64,000 nt of DNA from an uncultured Roseburia sp. (lineage in GTDB: Bacteria > Bacillota > Clostridia > Lachnospirales > Lachnospiraceae): the NCBI GenBank assembly GCA_947088345.1, contig CAMUGE010000007.1, positions 25,783-89,782 of the forward strand, given 5' to 3'. The notes under the pieces are model-generated. The model was given only the letters and a program-made list of their open reading frames with translations. It did not search any database and was not told where the DNA came from. A program made the position numbers and the translations under genes. Shown in pieces: positions 54,094 to 61,178 of the stretch. The stretch's first letter is position 1. Each line of letters begins with the position of its first letter.

Positions 54094-54109
54094 GCCCGCT
54101 TTCGCGGGC
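54094..54109 (+). terminator. Possible terminator after the EAL gene
   Basis: GCCCGC-TTTC-GCGGGC followed by ATTTCT, 105 bp after the EAL stop. The T run is weak. Confidence 0.5.
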
Positions 54110-54337
54110 ATTTCTATTGTGCCGCAGGCAGCGCTCTATTTCTTTTGGAACGGAATACTCATTCGAATAATTGCCGTATTTTTCTCTCCTCGATATAGCA
54201 CGCTCCTCGATATAGAAGAGTCCGCCGCTCTGATCAGCGATAACATGAATGGGTTCTGCAGGGTATTTTTTTATTTCTTTTCTTATATTTCATCATTTTC
54301 CGGTTATACTAACTGTAATATAATTCAGGAGGTCATC
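54110..54337. other. Intergenic stretch without a gene
   Basis: Contains a 13-bp direct repeat CTCCTCGATATAG (54186-54198 and 54203-54215), a T-rich run (54258-54285) and a likely -10 TATACT (near 54305) for the small ORF at 54338. Nothing else is recognisable. Confidence 0.5.
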
Positions 54338-54508
54338 ATGAAACCAACCGACAAAGAAAAACATATCCGCACTGCGCCGGAGGGAGCCTGGGAAAGCGGC
54401 ATCATTAATGCGAAAAAAAACTGCTCCAAAAAGCAGCATCTCAATGATATTACAACAGACATTCAGGGAAACGGCTACCCCATATTTCAAAAAAATCAGG
54501 ATGATTAA
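54338..54508 (+). CDS. Small hydrophilic protein, unassigned
   Basis: A 56-residue ORF beginning MKPTDKEKHIRTAPEGAWES and ending in KNQDD, directly behind an excellent ribosome site (AGGAGG, spacing 5) and a TATACT -10 about 30 bp upstream. It is charged, with one Cys and no membrane segment. The longer open frame from 53894 is not used because it runs through the end of the EAL gene. Function unknown; the signals favour a real gene. Confidence 0.6.
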   Translation: MKPTDKEKHIRTAPEGAWESGIINAKKNCSKKQHLNDITTDIQGNGYPIFQKNQDD

Positions 54509-54520
54509 CGCATCCTGATT
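54487..54520 (-). terminator. Stem-loop after the small ORF, terminator on the minus strand
   Basis: AATCAGGATG (54494-54503) and CATCCTGATT (54511-54520) form a perfect 10-bp stem. The T run (AAAAAA on plus) follows on the minus strand, so it can stop transcription coming from the tRNA side. Confidence 0.55.
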
Positions 54521-54586
54521 ACATAATATCTGATCAAAATAGAATCCCTGTTGATGTACCCTTATGTAAATAGATCTTCTTCAATC

Positions 54587-54634
54587 AAAAAACAGCGGAA
54601 AACCTTACTCTTTTCTATGACTGCCGCTGTTTTT
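54587..54634 (-). terminator. Bidirectional terminator beyond tRNA-Ala
   Basis: AAAAAACAGCGG and CCGCTGTTTTT form an A/T-flanked stem with a 25-nt loop, 17 bp beyond the tRNA 3' end. Confidence 0.65.
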
Positions 54635-54650
54635 CCTGTTCGTTTTAAAA

Positions 54651-54723
54651 TGGAGCATACGGGATTCGAACCCGTGGCCTCAACAATGCGAATGTTGCGC
54701 GCTCCCAACTGCGCTAATGCCCC
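54651..54723 (-). tRNA. tRNA-Ala (anticodon CGC)
   Basis: A 73-nt tRNA on the minus strand. Acceptor GGGGCAT/ATGCTCC holds the G3:U70 alanine identity pair, with discriminator A. D stem GCGC/GCGC, anticodon stem CAACA/TGTTG with loop TTCGCAT (anticodon CGC, codon GCG), T stem ACGGG/CCCGT with loop TTCGAAT. CCA is not encoded. A promoter lies just upstream and a terminator follows, so it is transcribed alone. Confidence 0.95.
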
Positions 54724-54731
54724 ATATAGAC

Positions 54732-54759
54732 AGTATACCATACTTTTTTTCAAATGCAA
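54732..54759 (-). promoter_or_regulatory. Promoter of tRNA-Ala
   Basis: On the minus strand TTGCAT (54754-54759) and TATACT (54732-54737) are 16 bp apart, ending 9 bp before the tRNA 5' end. Confidence 0.7.
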
Positions 54760-54799
54760 GTTTTTTCTTTCAGCTTTCCGAATACTTCCCGAATATCTG

Positions 54800-54828
54800 T
54801 TGTATCTGATTGATTTTTATGTTATTAT
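54800..54828 (+). promoter_or_regulatory. Promoter of the zinc-ribbon membrane protein
   Basis: TTGTAT (54800-54805) and TATTAT (54823-54828) are 17 bp apart, about 80 bp before the ATG. Confidence 0.5.
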
Positions 54829-54909
54829 TGAAACAGATGCAGATATTTTACCTGCTGCATTCGTTTACACAGAAACAATAAAAGAATAAGACACAGGAGG
54901 AATAAAATT

Positions 54910-55524
54910 ATGCTTTGTGAAAAATGTGGTGAGTCCATTCCGGACGGAAGTTTAAACTGCCCGGAATGCGGGGCATTTTTAGCGCGTGGCTATGTTGCGC
55001 CAAAGAAAAATCCCTCGCAGACTGAACCGGAAGAAACCGTCAACGTGCCTGTCAGCTATCTGCTAAAACCAAATTGTTACATATGGTCTGCATTTGCCAT
55101 ATTGTCATTTGTTTTTCTTGCGTTCAATTATCTTACCATCAGTGTCGGATATGGGTATCTGTCGTCTGATACCGCTTATTCCGGATACGGATTATTAAAA
55201 TGTTTAAACGGAAGCGTCGCAGCCTCAGGTTATATGGTTATTATCCTGATCATTACAGACATTGCCGTTCTCCTGACCGGAATTATTGGAGCAAACGCTT
55301 ACGCATTAAATACTGGTTTATATCGAATACTGGTGATCGCAGAATCTGCTGCTTACCTGATCACGGCACTCGCAGCTTATTTTAATATAAAAAAAGTGTT
55401 GGGAGAATTTGATTCCACTTTATCGGATACAAGCATAGGTATCGGATGTTATCTTCATATAATATTGGCAGTAGCTGCAATTATTTATTATTTCGCAGGT
55501 TTCCACAGACAATTATACGAATAA
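54910..55524 (+). CDS. Zinc-ribbon membrane protein, unassigned
   Basis: A 204-residue protein: an N-terminal zinc ribbon (MLCEKCGESIPDGSLNCPEC), a short polar linker and four TM helices (about residues 58-78, 105-127, 137-158, 175-195). No further domain is recognised. Proteins of this plan are common in Clostridia and their function is unknown. SD CAGGAGG lies before the ATG. It stands alone between tRNA-Ala and the decayed gene. Confidence 0.8.
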   Translation: MLCEKCGESIPDGSLNCPECGAFLARGYVAPKKNPSQTEPEETVNVPVSYLLKPNCYIWSAFAILSFVFLAFNYLTISVGYGYLSSDTAYSGYGLLKCLNGSVAASGYMVIILIITDIAVLLTGIIGANAYALNTGLYRILVIAESAAYLITALAAYFNIKKVLGEFDSTLSDTSIGIGCYLHIILAVAAIIYYFAGFHRQLYE

Positions 55525-55613
55525 ACTGTTCCCCCCATTATCCTGTGACTAACCGCTATTAACTAAACAGATCATCCGTTTATCACAGCTTTGCTGCGAC
55601 ATAAATCCGCATA

Positions 55614-55639
55614 GATAATGCCCTTTTATGGGCATTATC
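55614..55639. terminator. Perfect inverted repeat between convergent genes
   Basis: GATAATGCCC and GGGCATTATC with a 6-nt loop lie 90 bp after the zinc-ribbon gene and 97 bp from the end of the opposing pseudogene. It lacks a clear T run, so its role as a terminator is only likely. Confidence 0.45.
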
Positions 55640-55735
55640 ATGTGTGAAAAAACATCCCACTCCTGTTCGATCACTCTCTTTCAATCAGCCTGACCTGATC
55701 CAGCCGTATCTTTTACCCGAACTGTGGTATCTTTC

Positions 55736-57642
55736 TTAATTATAATTAAGGTTTTCCTCTTTCATTTTTCCCCATCCAATCGCAGAATCCGGTACTGCAT
55801 AATATGCTACCCCCTCGTATGCCAAGGCCAGTTTCACATAATCCTGATACCAGCTGCTCTTAATGCGAATTGCCACAACCGGCTCATCTGCATATTTTTT
55901 TGCATCAAACTGATAGGGGTATTTTGTTTTTAATTTCGGATGCTGGTCAGAAAGATAAGTCCTCAGATAGCCGGTACAATTTTCATTTACAGCAAGGTCA
56001 AACACACGCATACCTGCAAAAACAGTCTGACATACGACAAATAAAACAGAAACCAGCGTCAGTATTGTCCCGACATACCTGCCTTTTTTATTTTTTTCCC
56101 TGATTTTTCCGGATAATATCAGCCTCATCGTATAATCTGACAATACCACATAAAGAAATGGCGATATATACAGCAGCAGTTTCCCCGCACTCCAATATTT
56201 TCCCAGAAATATCATGGCCAGAAATATGCAGATACCTGCTATGGAACAAAGCCAAAAACATCCTCTGATGAAATCCTCCCTTTTCGAACACAGCTTCCAA
56301 AGCCTTACTGACGCCAGAACAAACAGCGCAATGAGCAATACAGCTAAGACAGCGGCAAACAGAAACCAGAAAAATACAACAACAGGATGTTTCTCATAGT
56401 CTGGCATAATCATAAACATTCCGCACCAGGATGGCACAAGTGAAACCAGTTTTTCCAATGTATCAAATGCAGAACCTGTTTCCGGTATGCCATACCACCC
56501 ATGCCAGTATGCGTCAGAATATCCTGCCCATGACTGACGGGTGGCGCTCCCGGCTCTAAATGCCTGATAAATCCCAAACCGGATCGTATTGGAATGAACC
56601 GCAAAAGCAAGTACGGTAGCAGCAACAGGAATCCCTGCGTATTTACCAATTTCTTTTACCGAAATGCGGCATTTATTATAAATGCATACAAGCACGGACA
56701 CAATAATCAGAATGGCTCCATATATCATCGTATTTTCCGGGTAAATCAGAAAAACGCCTGCCCCTGTAAGCATAAGCAAAATAAACCGGGTGGGAGAAAG
56801 ACTTGTTTTTAAGAAAACAAGTTCCCGAAAAGTAATGAAATAAATGCAGGTGAAGGCCAATAGCCCTCCGCCGGATACAATCTGCGACCATGCGTCTATA
56901 TCATACTGGATTTGCCCGTAAAAGCCAAATGTATAGAGAGCCGCAAAAAGATATCAAATAAAAATATTTTTCCCTGAGAAAAAAAATTCTTTTGTCTCAT
57001 CCCATTCGTTACGATATCAACAACACAGATCATAGAACAGAAAATTGCAATCCACGCCGTCATTATAAAAAGATAACCCTGATAAAACAGATCACCCCAA
57101 CCTCTCCCTGTCAATATCGCACACAGAAGAGCTGCGATGGGACGGTCCGAATTAATCAGACTTTATCCATATTCCAGTACATCAGACGGATACTCTTTCT
57201 GGTGCACATCCACTATGCCATTGATATCATACTGCCCCATATAGACTACCTGGGAAAGATAAATTTCTTTATCCCATATGTTTCCCCTGTGAACATATAG
57301 TTTTGTCCCTTTTATCATACCCAAAACTGCCGTAATAGTAAACAGAAAAAGAACCAGCATCAGTCCGAACAGGACATTCTTTTGAACTTTCTTTCGAATA
57401 AGGATACAAAACGAGACAACGGCAAGAACAATATATACCATCCGTATGATCTCTAACGTCTGCCCAAACCCAAAGTAAATCACTGGTGCGATCACTGCAT
57501 CCAGTAAAATTCCCACCGGCAGCGCAATATAATGTAAATTTTTTATATTCAAACGCAGCGTCCCGGTCAGCTGTAAGAAAGCAATTCCCATCAGCCAGGA
57601 AGCAATTATGTATAAAACCGTCCCCAAAAAATTAAATATCAT
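55736..57642 (-). pseudogene. Decayed large membrane protein (GT-C-like), stop plus frameshift
   Basis: Three fragments read as one protein of about 635 residues. The first (from ATG 57642) has four or five TM helices and ends at TAA 57163-57165 in SDVLEYG-stop-SLINSDRPIAA; a single change would restore AAA (Lys). The same frame continues through LLCAILTGRGWGDLFYQGYL to FDIF near 56955, where the frame shifts by one base to FAALYTFGFYGQIQYDID and then runs to the stop at 55736. About twelve TM helices and a soluble C-terminal tail resemble membrane glycosyltransferases, like the YfhO-type neighbour. Both lesions could be sequencing errors, but two are unlikely. Confidence 0.75.
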
Positions 57643-57722
57643 CGTTTACTCTTTCTCCCCTTTCAAAAAATCCGAACGGCTATCTTTTCTTATGCGCTTA
57701 TTCAGCCTGTTTTATTTTCTGC

Positions 57723-58829
57723 TTATTCATTTCCCGCTTTAAAATTATAAATCGGCCTGATCACCTTATCAATCCGGACCGTGTCCCCGATATTACCCAC
57801 AATGTCATCCATTCCCTTGTATGCCATCGGGCATTCATCCAGTGTACTCTGATTGACTGAAGTTGTATAAATGCCTTTCATCTGCTTTTTAAATTCCGAA
57901 ACGGTAAACGACTCTTTCGCAGCGGAACGGCTCATCAGACGTCCCGCCCCGTGAGGAGCGGAATAATTCCAGTCGTCATTTCCAAGACCGGTACAAAAAA
58001 GAGAACCATCGCGCATATTGATCGGGATTAAGAGTTTTTCCCCCTTTTTTGCCGACACAGCTCCTTTCCTCAAAATCATTTCATCCATATCAATATAATT
58101 ATGAATCGTTGTAAACTGCTCGGTCACATGCAGTTTCATCCCCTTTATAATCTCATCCATGATAGCTTTTCTGTTTAACTCCGCAAATCGCTGTACGATT
58201 TTCATATCGTGAATGTACTGTTGAAACAATTCTCCGGAGACATAAGCGAGCGTACGCGGGATTTTAGCCGACTGATTTAATATGTTATATCCCTTTGCCT
58301 GATAATATTCCGCTACCTCCAGACCAAGATGTCTGCTTCCGGAATGCACGACAATGTAGATTGCACCGTCATCGTCTTTGTCTGCTTCAATAAAATGATT
58401 TCCGCCGCCCAGCGTCCCAAGGCTCTTTTCTGCGCGGTCCGGATTGATCTGTTTCAAACAGAACAGACTGCTTAAATCAATGTCGTCGAAATATCTGTGC
58501 GTTTTTTCCCGTACCGAAAAACCTGACGGGATTTTCTCATAAATTAGCTTATCGAGCTTCTGTAACTCAATATGACGCTCCTTAATTCGGATCGTCTCCA
58601 TACCACAGCCGATATCGACACCGACCAGATTCGGAACAACTCTGTCTGTAACTGTCATGGTCGTTCCGATTGTACAGCCTGCTCCGGCATGGATATCGGG
58701 CATCATACGTATTTTACTTCCCTCTGTAAATTCCTGGTTGAGCAGAAGCATAACCTGTGAGATTGAAGCTTCATCCACAAGATCAGTAAATATTTTCGCC
58801 GTATTGTATTTCCCTTTTAATTCAATCAT
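57723..58829 (-). CDS. rtcB: RNA-splicing ligase RtcB
   Basis: A 368-residue RtcB, which joins 2',3'-cyclic phosphate and 5'-OH RNA ends using GTP and Mn2+. Seen: NLVGVDIGCGMETI (metal Cys), GTLGGGNHFIEAD (metal His), VHSGSRHLGLEVA and the guanylylated histidine region SAPHGAGRLMSRSAA. A C-terminal SVNQSTLDECPMAYK segment and a final EIRP-like VIRPIYNFKA are also typical. The start at 58829 follows AAAGGAG; a longer frame to 58883 runs into the structured leader. The enzyme repairs or splices RNA; no RtcA or archease is nearby. Confidence 0.95.
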   Translation of the reverse strand: MIELKGKYNTAKIFTDLVDEASISQVMLLLNQEFTEGSKIRMMPDIHAGAGCTIGTTMTVTDRVVPNLVGVDIGCGMETIRIKERHIELQKLDKLIYEKIPSGFSVREKTHRYFDDIDLSSLFCLKQINPDRAEKSLGTLGGGNHFIEADKDDDGAIYIVVHSGSRHLGLEVAEYYQAKGYNILNQSAKIPRTLAYVSGELFQQYIHDMKIVQRFAELNRKAIMDEIIKGMKLHVTEQFTTIHNYIDMDEMILRKGAVSAKKGEKLLIPINMRDGSLFCTGLGNDDWNYSAPHGAGRLMSRSAAKESFTVSEFKKQMKGIYTTSVNQSTLDECPMAYKGMDDIVGNIGDTVRIDKVIRPIYNFKAGNE

Positions 58830-58990
58830 AATTCTCCTTTTCCGGCAGATAAAACAAAGCGGACAAGTCCGCATCAACCCCAAAAGCCATCTTAGCCGGC
58901 TTTTCCCTCAATCATGAGGGACTTGGAAATTTTGCCGCTTTAAGTGCGGTCGCCTTAGCGACATAATACTTTCCGCACGGGTGCGCATCA
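58830..58990 (-). ncRNA. Candidate structured leader RNA of rtcB
   Basis: In minus-strand order: GTGCGG (58973-58978) pairs with CCGCAC (58944-58949) around a GTCGC/GCGAC hairpin; AAAGCGG (58935-58941) pairs with CCGCTTT (58856-58862) enclosing CCCTCA/TGAGGG (58905-58920) and AAAGCC/GGCTTT (58883-58903). A competing hairpin, GCGGACTTGTCCGC (58859-58872), uses the last strand. The SD follows directly. I recognise no known riboswitch. Alternative pairing next to the SD is what regulatory leaders show, but function is inferred. Confidence 0.5.
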
Positions 58991-59055
58991 TATTTTTATA
59001 TCATAGAAATGTCATAGGATTTAGCACTTCACAGCAAGACATTCTCCCCTATGAG

Positions 59056-59084
59056 ATAAAAAAGAACGGCAGGCCTGCCGTTCT
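59056..59084 (-). terminator. Intrinsic terminator after the AICAR transformylase gene
   Basis: AGAACGGCAGG/CCTGCCGTTCT, a perfect 11-bp stem, followed by TTTTTT on the minus strand, 11 bp after the gene's stop. Confidence 0.9.
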
Positions 59085-59094
59085 CTATTGCAAT

Positions 59095-60273
59095 TTAATG
59101 ATGAAACAGACGAATCCCGGTAAACGCCATTGTCATGCCATACTTATTGCATGTCTCAATCACATGGTCGTCACGAATCGAACCTCCCGGCTGGGCCACA
59201 CAAGTTACTCCGCTTCTGTGCGCGCGTTCAATATTGTCACCAAACGGGAAAAACGCATCCGACCCAAGCGCAACCCCTGTATTTTGGGCAAGCCAGTCTT
59301 TCTTCTCTTCTGCCGAAAATACTTCCGGTTTCTCTGTAAAAACAGCCTCCCATGCGCCGTCGCTTAATACGTCCATATAATCCTCTCCAATGTAGAGATC
59401 AATTGCATTATCCCTGTCCGCACGCCGGATATCATTTCGAAATGGCAGTGAAAGTACTTTCGGAGATTGACGCAGCCACCAGTTGTCCGCTTTATTTCCG
59501 GCGAGTCTGGTACAGTGTATCCTTGACTGCTGGCCGGCGCCGATGCCGATTGCCTGCCCGTCTTTAACATAGCAGACAGAATTAGACTGCGTATATTTCA
59601 ATGTAATCATTGCAATCGACAGGTCACGTTTTGCAGAGTCAGAAAGCTCTTTCTTTTCGGTAACTATATTTTCAAAGAAATGCTCGTCAATCACAAGCTC
59701 ATTGCGCCCCTGTTCAAACGTAATGCCAAATACTTCTTTGCGTTCGATCGAATCCGGCACATAAGAAGCGTCTATTTCAATTACATTGTAATTTCCGTTT
59801 TTCTTTGACGAAAGAACAGCAAGCGCCTCTTCGGTATAGCCGGGCGCAATCACGCCATCCGAAACCTCTCGTTTAATCACAAACGCCGTCTCTTTATCAC
59901 AGACATCAGACAGTGCAATAAAATCCCCGAAAGAAGACATGCGGTCCGCCCCTCTTGCACGGATATACGCATTTGCAAGCGGCGAAAACTCCACATCCAT
60001 ATCGTCAACCCAGTATATTTTGCGTTCGGTCTCGTTAAGCGGAAGTCCTACCGCAGCGCCTGCCGGAGAAACATGCTTAAATGACGTCGCAGCAGGAAGC
60101 CCTGTTGCGCGCTTTAATTCGCTGACTAACTGCCACCCGTTTAAGGCATCCAGAAAATTAATATATCCCGGTTTTCCGCATATCACCTTAATTGGCAGTT
60201 CTTTGTTTTCCATATAGATTCTCGACGGCTTCTGATTCGGATTGCAACCGTATTTTAATTCTAATTCTCTCAT
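59095..60273 (-). CDS. Stand-alone phosphoribosylaminoimidazolecarboxamide formyltransferase (AICAR transformylase)
   Basis: A 392-residue protein equal to the C-terminal transformylase domain of PurH, without the IMP cyclohydrolase (MGS-like) N-terminal domain. Seen: LKYGCNPNQKPSRI, FLDALNGWQLVSEL, ATSFKHVSPAGAAVG (catalytic K-H), LANAYIRARGADRMSSFGDF, SNSVCYVKDGQAIGIGAGQQ, and ALGSDAFFPFGDNIERAHRS with AQPGGSIRDDHVIE. It uses 10-formyl-THF, made by Fhs and FolD in this window. It lies 44 bp after the PurO-type gene that supplies the last step. Confidence 0.95.
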   Translation of the reverse strand: MRELELKYGCNPNQKPSRIYMENKELPIKVICGKPGYINFLDALNGWQLVSELKRATGLPAATSFKHVSPAGAAVGLPLNETERKIYWVDDMDVEFSPLANAYIRARGADRMSSFGDFIALSDVCDKETAFVIKREVSDGVIAPGYTEEALAVLSSKKNGNYNVIEIDASYVPDSIERKEVFGITFEQGRNELVIDEHFFENIVTEKKELSDSAKRDLSIAMITLKYTQSNSVCYVKDGQAIGIGAGQQSRIHCTRLAGNKADNWWLRQSPKVLSLPFRNDIRRADRDNAIDLYIGEDYMDVLSDGAWEAVFTEKPEVFSAEEKKDWLAQNTGVALGSDAFFPFGDNIERAHRSGVTCVAQPGGSIRDDHVIETCNKYGMTMAFTGIRLFHH

Positions 60274-60317
60274 TTTTTCGAATTTCCTCCTGTGTTCCGA
60301 ACGGAACTATCCCCGAT

Positions 60318-61031
60318 TTAATTATTTTTATTTCTTATGCACGATTCAAATGAGCCTGTGTTCAGATCAATATAGCGCACGAACAGTGACACTTTGTTCT
60401 CCTCATTCAAATTTTCCCACACAAAATCAGCAAATGTTTTCATATCGCCGGCTATGGAAACCAGCTTCGGCTCGCCGGAAAAACTCGGCAAAGGATTTCC
60501 GTCTCCCATATATGTATGAATAAAATGAGCTTCACCGGCTACGGGATTCTCATAAGCAAATGTATAACGGCTGCAGGAATCCGGATTTCCGTTATTACTC
60601 TTTAAAATTGACATTGCGTAGTTAAACCCGCCGTCATTTAAATGTACGATCCCGGAAATACGCGGCGTATAATTTGGCGCATCCGGCTCAAACGTTCTGC
60701 TGCGCAGCGATTGTTCAAATGTCTGCTGCCTGTCCATACACTCGTAAATTGTATCCGTCTGATCGCCGTTCGTTACAATCGTTTTATTGCCAAGCACACG
60801 AACCGGAGCATAAATGACAAGGCTCGGATCGGTCATTTTGGACGGTTCAAACGCCTGTGTGCGTATACCCTGCCCATCCTCGATAAAGATACGATTCCTG
60901 CTGTTTTCACTTCTTCCCATAATAAAATAAGCAATGACAGCAGAACCGCCGTCCGCAGATCTTCCGATCACAATACCCCTCCCGGGGTAAGAATTTCCTG
61001 CCAGTTCCTCTTTTAACGATAACTTTTCCAT
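60318..61031 (-). CDS. IMP cyclohydrolase, PurO type
   Basis: About 237 residues of the IMP_cyclohyd family first known from archaea. Seen: NSYPGRGIVIGRSADGGSAV, IAYFIMGRSENSRNRIF, DPSLVIYAPVRVLGN, VTNGDQTDTIYE and PRISGIVHLNDGGFNYAMSI. It closes FAICAR to IMP. Together with the next gene it replaces bifunctional PurH. The frame to 61106 is rejected because its first 25 residues come from the family 2 repeat; the ATG at 61031 has ATGGAGGTTATT before it. A strong promoter lies at 61150-61178. Confidence 0.92.
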   Translation of the reverse strand: MEKLSLKEELAGNSYPGRGIVIGRSADGGSAVIAYFIMGRSENSRNRIFIEDGQGIRTQAFEPSKMTDPSLVIYAPVRVLGNKTIVTNGDQTDTIYECMDRQQTFEQSLRSRTFEPDAPNYTPRISGIVHLNDGGFNYAMSILKSNNGNPDSCSRYTFAYENPVAGEAHFIHTYMGDGNPLPSFSGEPKLVSIAGDMKTFADFVWENLNEENKVSLFVRYIDLNTGSFESCIRNKNN

Positions 61032-61089
61032 AATAACCTCCATTTCTGCATTGCGAACGCAGTTCGCATTCGCTTTATGCGCATAAGCG
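61032..61089 (-). repeat. Family 2 leader repeat, copy C (PurO-type gene)
   Basis: Minus-strand order: CGCTTATGCGCATAAAGCG, GCGAATGC-GAACT-GCGTTCGC (8-bp stem with one U-G pair where copy A has U-A), AATGCAGAAATGGAGG, TTATT, ATG. It lies wholly within the transcribed leader. An alternative stem CGCTT/AAGCG shares the GCG of the second hairpin. Confidence 0.75.
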
Positions 61090-61149
61090 GCTTTGTGCCA
61101 AGCCATTTATGGTTTCGCGTAAACATTGCCTGAATATTCCATCCCGTTT

Positions 61150-61178
61150 AGTATACGATAGAACTTCCGTTACGGCAA
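61150..61178 (-). promoter_or_regulatory. Sigma-A promoter of the purine pair
   Basis: On the minus strand TTGCCG (61173-61178) and TATACT (61150-61155) are 17 bp apart. The -35 overlaps the last codons of the YfhO-like gene. The leader is about 110 nt. Confidence 0.75.

Noticed and set aside
53894-54337. Long plus-strand ORF from inside the EAL gene to the small ORF
   Set aside because: It overlaps the EAL 3' end and crosses a family 2 repeat and a hairpin; the strong ribosome site selects the ATG at 54338.
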